DNA of 34,606 nt, taken from the NCBI GenBank assembly GCA_900547125.1, contig URFU01000006.1, positions 1-34,606 on the forward strand, in the 5' to 3' direction. The position numbers and the translations under genes are program-made. How positions within the stretch are numbered: the first letter of the stretch is position 1; every line of letters begins with the position of its first letter. Below, piece after piece: positions 30,142 to 34,606 of this stretch. This DNA comes from an uncultured Collinsella sp. (GTDB taxonomy: Bacteria > Actinomycetota > Coriobacteriia > Coriobacteriales > Coriobacteriaceae). The notes beneath the pieces were generated by a model. The model worked only from the letters and a program-made list of their open reading frames with translations. It was not told the origin of the DNA and made no database searches.

Positions 30142-30817
30142 TCCGATTCTGCTGACCGTCATCTGCGCCGTGATCTCGTTCTTTATCGGAGCGATTCCGT
30201 TTGGCCTGATCCTGGGCCGCGTGTTCAACCACACCGACATTCGCAAGGCGGGCTCCGGCAACATTGGCACCACCAACGCGCTGCGCGTAGCCGGCCCCAA
30301 GGTGGCCGCGCTCACACTGCTGCTCGACTGCCTTAAGGGCGCCGTCTGCGTCCTTATCGCCCGTCCGCTTATCGCGGGCGCGGGCTATGGCTTCCCTGTG
30401 AGCATCATGGCGCCTGGAGCCCCCGGCGATTGGATGCTCGGCATCATTTGCCTGGCGGCCGTATGGGGCCACATCTTCTCGCCCTACCTCAACTTCCACG
30501 GCGGCAAGGGTATTGCCGTGGGCTTGGGCGTCATCCTCGCCTGGTACTGGCCCATCGGACTGTCGCTGCTGGGCATGTTTATCGTGGCCGTCGCCATCAC
30601 CAAGTTCGTGTCGGTGGGCTCGCTTGCCGCGGCCATCGGTCTTCCCATCGCCGTCTGCGCGGTCTTTCCGTACGGCAGCCTGGGTCTCAAATTTTGCATG
30701 GCGCTGATCGGCATCACCGTGGTGTGGGCCCATCGTGCGAACATCAAAAAGCTCATGACGGGCAAGGAGTCCAAGCTCTCGTTTACCAAGCGCGTCACCG
30801 AGCCCGACGATAAGTAG
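30134..30817 (+). CDS. plsY: Acyl-phosphate:glycerol-3-phosphate acyltransferase
   Basis: PlsY transfers an acyl group from acyl-phosphate to glycerol 3-phosphate at the membrane, the first step of phospholipid synthesis in many Gram-positives. The 227-residue protein has several hydrophobic segments. GSGNIGTTNALRVAGPK (motif 1), HGGKGIAVGLGV (motif 2) and the C-terminal WAHRANIKKL are visible. ATG 30134 overlaps the der stop, and AAGGAG lies upstream. It continues the der-plsY-gpsA order common in Gram-positive bacteria. Confidence 0.95.
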   Translation: MHNPILLTVICAVISFFIGAIPFGLILGRVFNHTDIRKAGSGNIGTTNALRVAGPKVAALTLLLDCLKGAVCVLIARPLIAGAGYGFPVSIMAPGAPGDWMLGIICLAAVWGHIFSPYLNFHGGKGIAVGLGVILAWYWPIGLSLLGMFIVAVAITKFVSVGSLAAAIGLPIAVCAVFPYGSLGLKFCMALIGITVVWAHRANIKKLMTGKESKLSFTKRVTEPDDK

Positions 30818-30826
30818 GAGAGAGTC

Positions 30827-31834
30827 ATGAATGTTGCGCTGATTGGCTCCGGCTCCTGGGGAACCGCCGTCGCCGGCCTTGCCGCCGCTCGAGCCGAGCG
30901 CGTGACCATGTGGGCCCATAGTGAGCAGACGGCTGCCGGCATCAATGGCGAGCTCCGCAATCCCCGGTATCTGGTGGACTACGAGCTGCGCGGCAACGTC
31001 GTCGCCACCACGGACCTGGCGCAGGCGCTCGACGGCGCCGGCGCCATTATCTTTGCCGTGCCCTCCACGCACCTGCGCAGTGTATGTCATCAGGCAGCAC
31101 CCTTCATCGCCGCCGACGCCCCGGTACTCTGCCTCACCAAGGGCATTGAGCCCGAGTCCGGCCTGCTCATGAGCGAGGTCATCGCCAGCGAGATCGGCAA
31201 CGAGGCACGCGTAGCGGCGCTCTCGGGCCCCAACCATGCCGAGGAGATCTGCCGCGGCGGACTTTCTGCCGCCGTCATCGCCAGCGAGGACCAGCAGGTG
31301 GGGGAGACTTTTAAAGAGCTGCTACTTTCCACGGCCTTCCGCATCTACCTGTCGCAAGACATGACCGGCGTCGAGGTTTGCGGCGCCATGAAAAACGTCA
31401 TCGCCATCGTGTGCGGCATTTCCGCCGGCACCGGCGCGGGCGACAACACGCTCGCCCTTATCATGACGCGCGGCCTGGCCGAGATCAGCCGCCTGGTGCA
31501 CGCCCGCGGCGGGCAGGCCATGACTTGCATGGGCCTCGCCGGCATGGGCGACCTCATCGCCACCTGCACGTCGGAACATTCGCGCAACCGCACCTTTGGC
31601 TACGAGTTTGCCCACGGCGTGTCGCTCGACGAGTACCAGACGCGCACGCATATGGTGGTCGAGGGCGCCGTCGCGGCCCGCAGCGTCAGCGAGCTCGCCC
31701 GTTCACTGGGCGTAGACATTCCGCTCACCTTTGCCGTGGAGCAAACGCTCTACAACGGTGTTACTTTGGACAGGGCGCTCGAGATTCTTACCGACCGCGT
31801 ACCCTCCCAAGAGTTCTACGGACTCACCGACTAG
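30827..31834 (+). CDS. gpsA: NAD(P)-dependent glycerol-3-phosphate dehydrogenase
   Basis: GpsA reduces dihydroxyacetone phosphate to glycerol 3-phosphate, the substrate of PlsY encoded just upstream. The 335-residue protein starts with GSGSWGTAVAGLAA (Rossmann loop) and has SGPNHAEEI near residue 133. The catalytic Lys lies in VCGAMKNVIAIVCGI. Later it shows CMGLAGMGDLIATCTSEHSR, the family's C-terminal signature. The ribosome site GGAGAG precedes ATG 30827. Confidence 0.97.
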   Translation: MNVALIGSGSWGTAVAGLAAARAERVTMWAHSEQTAAGINGELRNPRYLVDYELRGNVVATTDLAQALDGAGAIIFAVPSTHLRSVCHQAAPFIAADAPVLCLTKGIEPESGLLMSEVIASEIGNEARVAALSGPNHAEEICRGGLSAAVIASEDQQVGETFKELLLSTAFRIYLSQDMTGVEVCGAMKNVIAIVCGISAGTGAGDNTLALIMTRGLAEISRLVHARGGQAMTCMGLAGMGDLIATCTSEHSRNRTFGYEFAHGVSLDEYQTRTHMVVEGAVAARSVSELARSLGVDIPLTFAVEQTLYNGVTLDRALEILTDRVPSQEFYGLTD

Positions 31835-31852
31835 CGCAGAAAGGCTATTACC

Positions 31853-32524
31853 ATGGGTTCCATCAAAATCGCTCCGTCCGTCCTTTCGGCCGACATGGCC
31901 AACCTCAAGGGCGAGCTCGACAAGATCGCCGGTGCCGACTACGTGCACTTTGACGTCATGGACGGTCATTTTACCGGCAACCTCACCTTTGGCGTTGACA
32001 TCCTTAAGGCCGTCAAGCGCTCCACCGATGTACCGGTCGACGCGCACCTCATGGTGACGAACCCCGACGAGACGGTCGATTGGTACGCCGACGCCGGTGC
32101 CGACATGATCACCGTGCACTACGAGGCTTCCACGCACCTGCACCGCACGCTCACGCACCTGCAGCAGCGCGGCGTCAAGGCCGGTGTGGTGCTCAACCCC
32201 GCCACGCCAGTCTGCGTGCTCGAAAGCATCATCGATGTTGTCGACATGGTGCTGCTCATGAGCGTGAACCCCGGCTTTGGTGGCCAGAGCTTTATCCCCG
32301 GTACCATTGCCAAACTGCACGAGCTCAAGGCCATGTGCGAGCGCCATGGCGTTTCGCCCCTCATCGAGGTCGACGGCGGCATCTCTTCCAAGAACATCGC
32401 CGAGGTCGTCAAGGCCGGTGCCAACGTGCTCGTGGCCGGTTCCGCCGTATTTAAGTCCGAAGATCCCGCTGCCGAGGTTGCGCTGCTGCAGAAGCTGGGC
32501 AACGAGGCCGCTCAGGAGGCATAA
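31853..32524 (+). CDS. rpe: Ribulose-phosphate 3-epimerase
   Basis: Rpe interconverts ribulose 5-phosphate and xylulose 5-phosphate in the pentose phosphate pathway. The 223-residue protein is a TIM barrel starting KIAPSVLSADMANL. The metal-binding residues lie in HFDVMDGHF and DAHLMV, followed by MSVNPGFGGQSF and IEVDGGISSKN. The length is normal. It follows gpsA by 18 nt. Confidence 0.97.
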   Translation: MGSIKIAPSVLSADMANLKGELDKIAGADYVHFDVMDGHFTGNLTFGVDILKAVKRSTDVPVDAHLMVTNPDETVDWYADAGADMITVHYEASTHLHRTLTHLQQRGVKAGVVLNPATPVCVLESIIDVVDMVLLMSVNPGFGGQSFIPGTIAKLHELKAMCERHGVSPLIEVDGGISSKNIAEVVKAGANVLVAGSAVFKSEDPAAEVALLQKLGNEAAQEA

Positions 32525-32530
32525 ACCCTT

Positions 32531-33709
32531 ATGACCGCAGGTCAAAACCGCATACCCGTGAATCTTGACTATGCTGCCTCGACGCCCATGCGCGCCGAGG
32601 CGCTCCTTGCGCAGCGCGAGTACGACGACAGCGAGCTTGCTGGCGTCAACCCCAACTCGCTACATTCGCTCGGCCGCAAGGCCGCTGCGCGCCTAGAAGT
32701 GGCGCGTCGCGAGATTGCCCGCAGCTTTGGCGCGCGCGTCCGTCCGTCCGAGATCATCTTGACCAACGGCGGTACCGAGGCAAACCAGCTGGCGCTCCTC
32801 GGACTTGCCGAGGGCGCCCGTCAACGCGATCGCAAGCGTGACCGCGTGATCGTATCGGCGATCGAGCACGATTCGATCCTGGACAACCTACCGTTGCTGC
32901 GAGCCGCGGGCTTTACCGTTGACCTGGTCCAGCCCTGCCGCGCGGGCCACATTGAGCCTGCCGCGCTGAGCGACTTGCTCGGCGACGACGTGGCACTCGT
33001 GAGCATTATGGTCGCCAATAACGAGACCGGTGTGGTGCAGCCCATCCGCGAGCTTGCCGCTGCTGCGCACGCCGCGGGCGCCCTGTTCCATACCGATGCC
33101 ATCCAGGGCTACTTGCATATTCCGCTCGATGTCACCGAGCTGGGCGTTGACGCCATGACCGTTGCCGCACACAAGATTGGTGGCCCCGTGGCCTCCGGCG
33201 CGCTCTACCTTAAGAGCCGCACGCCGCTGCGCCCCCGCATCTTTGGCGGCGGACAGGAGGCCGGCCGTCGCGCCGGCACGCAGGATCTGCGCACGCAGTT
33301 GGCTTTTGCCGCTGCCGCCTCCGCGCTGTTGCCGAACGTAGCCCAGGAGCGCGCGGCGCTGCAAGCCCTTTCCGATAAGCTCTATGCCACGCTTACGGCC
33401 CATCCGCGCATTCACGCCACGATGGGCGACTACACGCAGGCCGACCGTCTGCCCGGCATGGTATCGATCTACATTGACGGCATGGACTCCGAGGAGCTCA
33501 TCATCAAGCTCGATGCCGCCGGCTTTGAGGTATCGGCAGGCTCGGCATGCTCGAGCAGCAGCATGGACCCCAGCCATGTTTTGAGCGCGATGGGCATCGG
33601 TCGCGAGCAGGCATTGGGCGCACTGCGTATCTCGTTCGATGATCGCGTGAACCCGGCCGATCTGGACGACTTTGCCCAGACGCTGCTCTCAATCGTAGGT
33701 GCCGCATGA
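32531..33709 (+). CDS. Cysteine desulfurase (NifS/IscS-type)
   Basis: This pyridoxal-phosphate enzyme takes sulfur from cysteine for iron-sulphur clusters or tRNA thiolation. The 392-residue protein has YAASTPM at the start, GGTEANQLAL (80-89), the His of IEHDS (113), the PLP Lys in VAAHKIGGP (Lys215) and the active-site loop with Cys340 in SAGSACSSSSMDPSHVL. It lies 6 nt after rpe and overlaps the Nif3-like gene by 4 nt. The precise subtype (NifS versus IscS) cannot be set from sequence alone. Confidence 0.93.
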   Translation: MTAGQNRIPVNLDYAASTPMRAEALLAQREYDDSELAGVNPNSLHSLGRKAAARLEVARREIARSFGARVRPSEIILTNGGTEANQLALLGLAEGARQRDRKRDRVIVSAIEHDSILDNLPLLRAAGFTVDLVQPCRAGHIEPAALSDLLGDDVALVSIMVANNETGVVQPIRELAAAAHAAGALFHTDAIQGYLHIPLDVTELGVDAMTVAAHKIGGPVASGALYLKSRTPLRPRIFGGGQEAGRRAGTQDLRTQLAFAAAASALLPNVAQERAALQALSDKLYATLTAHPRIHATMGDYTQADRLPGMVSIYIDGMDSEELIIKLDAAGFEVSAGSACSSSSMDPSHVLSAMGIGREQALGALRISFDDRVNPADLDDFAQTLLSIVGAA

Positions 33710-34515
33710 TCGTCTCCGAGCTCGAGCGCGCCCTGCTTGCACGCTATCCCAAGACGGACGCCGAGCCCTGGGACCACGTAGGCTTATCCGTCGGAGATCC
33801 CGACGACGAGATCCGCGGCGTGGCCTGTGCGCTCGACGCTACCAGGGACAACGTGCAGCGTGCATTGGAAGCCGGAGCCAATGTGTTGCTCACGCATCAT
33901 CCCGTCTATATCAAGGCACCCGAGGCATTTTGCCCGCCCAGCGCGACGCGTCCCCAGTGCAGTGCGGCGCTCTACGAGGCGGCCCGTTGTGAGGTGAGCA
34001 TTATCTCGCTCCACACCAACCTGGACCGCTCGCACGAGGCGCGTGTCTGTCTGAGCGAGCTGCTGGGTGCCGCACCCGTGAGCTCGCTGGAGCATGTGGA
34101 CGACCCCGAGGCCACCGGCCTGGGCGCGCTTGCAACGCTCAACGACCCGTGCACGCTGCGCGATCTTGCCACCCGTGCTGCCACGGCGTTTGGCAGCGAC
34201 CCGCGCGTGTGGGGTGAGACCGATCACCCGTGCCGCACCGTCGCCATTTTGGGCGGCTCCCTGGGCAACTTTGGAGAGCTCGCCATTGCCGCAGGCGCAG
34301 ATGTTGTCGTAACGGGCGAGGTGGGCTACCACGCGGCTCAAGATCTTGCCTTGCGCGGACTGCCGGTGATCTTGCTCGGCCACGACCGCTCCGAGGAGCC
34401 GTTCGTTGATATATTGATGAACTCTGCAGTTGACGCCGGGGTCGACCCCCGTCATGCGATTAAAATACTGAACCCTTGCCAATGGTGGACTGTGACAAAA
34501 GGAGAGAACTTATGA
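33706..34515 (+). CDS. Nif3-like dinuclear metal center protein (YqfO/YbgI family)
   Basis: The 269-residue protein has LLTHHPVYIKAP near residue 60 and ISLHTNLDRSHEA near 105, which supply metal-binding His residues of the Nif3 fold. Near the end are GEVGYHAAQD and LGHDRSEEPFVDIL. The family is a toroidal hexamer with a dinuclear metal site and unclear cellular role. ATG 33706 overlaps the cysteine desulfurase stop, and the next gene overlaps its stop in ATGA. Confidence 0.93.
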   Translation: MIVSELERALLARYPKTDAEPWDHVGLSVGDPDDEIRGVACALDATRDNVQRALEAGANVLLTHHPVYIKAPEAFCPPSATRPQCSAALYEAARCEVSIISLHTNLDRSHEARVCLSELLGAAPVSSLEHVDDPEATGLGALATLNDPCTLRDLATRAATAFGSDPRVWGETDHPCRTVAILGGSLGNFGELAIAAGADVVVTGEVGYHAAQDLALRGLPVILLGHDRSEEPFVDILMNSAVDAGVDPRHAIKILNPCQWWTVTKGENL

Positions 34516-34606
34516 GCGCCGGCGCTACGCTACTCAAGCTGCAACAGATTGATTTGGAACTCGCCCGCAACAAGAGCGAACTTGCCAATATGCCGGAGCT
34601 CAAGGA
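34512..34606 (+). CDS. Start of a coiled-coil protein, probably of the CT398/zinc-ribbon type, cut by the window end
   Basis: The first 31 residues (MSAGATLLKLQQIDLELARN onward) begin a helical heptad-like region. In many bacteria a Nif3-like gene is followed by a coiled-coil protein with a C-terminal zinc ribbon, which fits. Only the N-terminus is present, so the zinc ribbon cannot be checked. AAAGGAGAG lies before the ATG, which overlaps the Nif3-like stop. Confidence 0.7.
   Translation, partial: MSAGATLLKLQQIDLELARNKSELANMPELK

Noticed and set aside
28786..30315. Minus-strand open frame of 509 residues
   Set aside because: Antisense shadow of der and plsY, with Val/Ala/Asp/Gly-rich repetitive composition.
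1..34606. CRISPR array
   Set aside because: No regularly spaced short direct repeats and no cas genes were seen.

Overview
The window looks like part of a chromosome of a high-GC Gram-positive bacterium of the class Coriobacteriia, most likely Collinsella or a close relative. This rests on the GC-rich codon use of the housekeeping genes, the gene order scpA-scpB-rluB-cmk-plsC-ispH-DUF512-der-plsY-gpsA-rpe-nifS-nif3, and an LPXTG surface protein. The taxon is an inference; no rRNA is present.

Positions 1-2100 are the end of a surface-polysaccharide locus: a UDP-glucuronate 4-epimerase cut by the window edge, and UDP-glucose 6-dehydrogenase (ugd), each followed by a strong hairpin terminator.

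Positions 2100-8170 form an accessory region of lower GC. It holds a transposase remnant, an unrecognised 288-residue protein, a large minus-strand protein with a HEPN/DUF4209-like RN-x3-H motif, a decayed second copy of the ugd 3' end (257 bp, 23 mismatches, one in-frame stop), and a P-loop (KAP-like) NTPase. The two ugd 3' ends bracket about 3.8 kb of cargo, each with its own terminator built on the same hairpin core. This resembles a small defence island.

At 8386-10850 a gene for an LPXTG wall-anchored surface protein is interrupted inside its signal peptide by a complete 1362-bp IS256-family element (8463-9824). The element has 29-bp terminal inverted repeats and an 8-bp target duplication, TTGCTGGG. 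Removing the element and one duplication copy restores a 364-residue reading frame.

Positions 11037-17764 are a second accessory stretch: an orphan MNT-type nucleotidyltransferase with antitoxin-like debris, an ABC-type ATPase/Toprim-like two-gene module, an XRE-family gene with a likely 1-nt frameshift at its end, a Fic/Doc toxin with a small partner gene, a DUF3825 gene split by a 1-nt insertion, tRNA-Val(CAC), and a protein with a degenerate PD-(D/E)XK-like domain. Positions 17765-19350 carry two identical tRNA-Ala(GGC) genes with the same promoter core and terminator design. Each is preceded by a copy of a ~160-bp palindrome-ended repeat, and a tRNA-Met(CAT) lies between them on the minus strand. 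A shorter relative of the repeat lies at 13555-13674.

From 19356 to the end is a dense plus-strand housekeeping block: an ABC-F ATPase, a small membrane protein, a site-2-protease-like peptidase, ScpA/ScpB, RluB, Cmk, PlsC, IspH, DUF512 radical SAM protein, Der, PlsY, GpsA, Rpe, cysteine desulfurase, a Nif3-like protein and the start of a coiled-coil protein. Many of these genes overlap or lie within about 20 nt of each other, which suggests one or a few operons.
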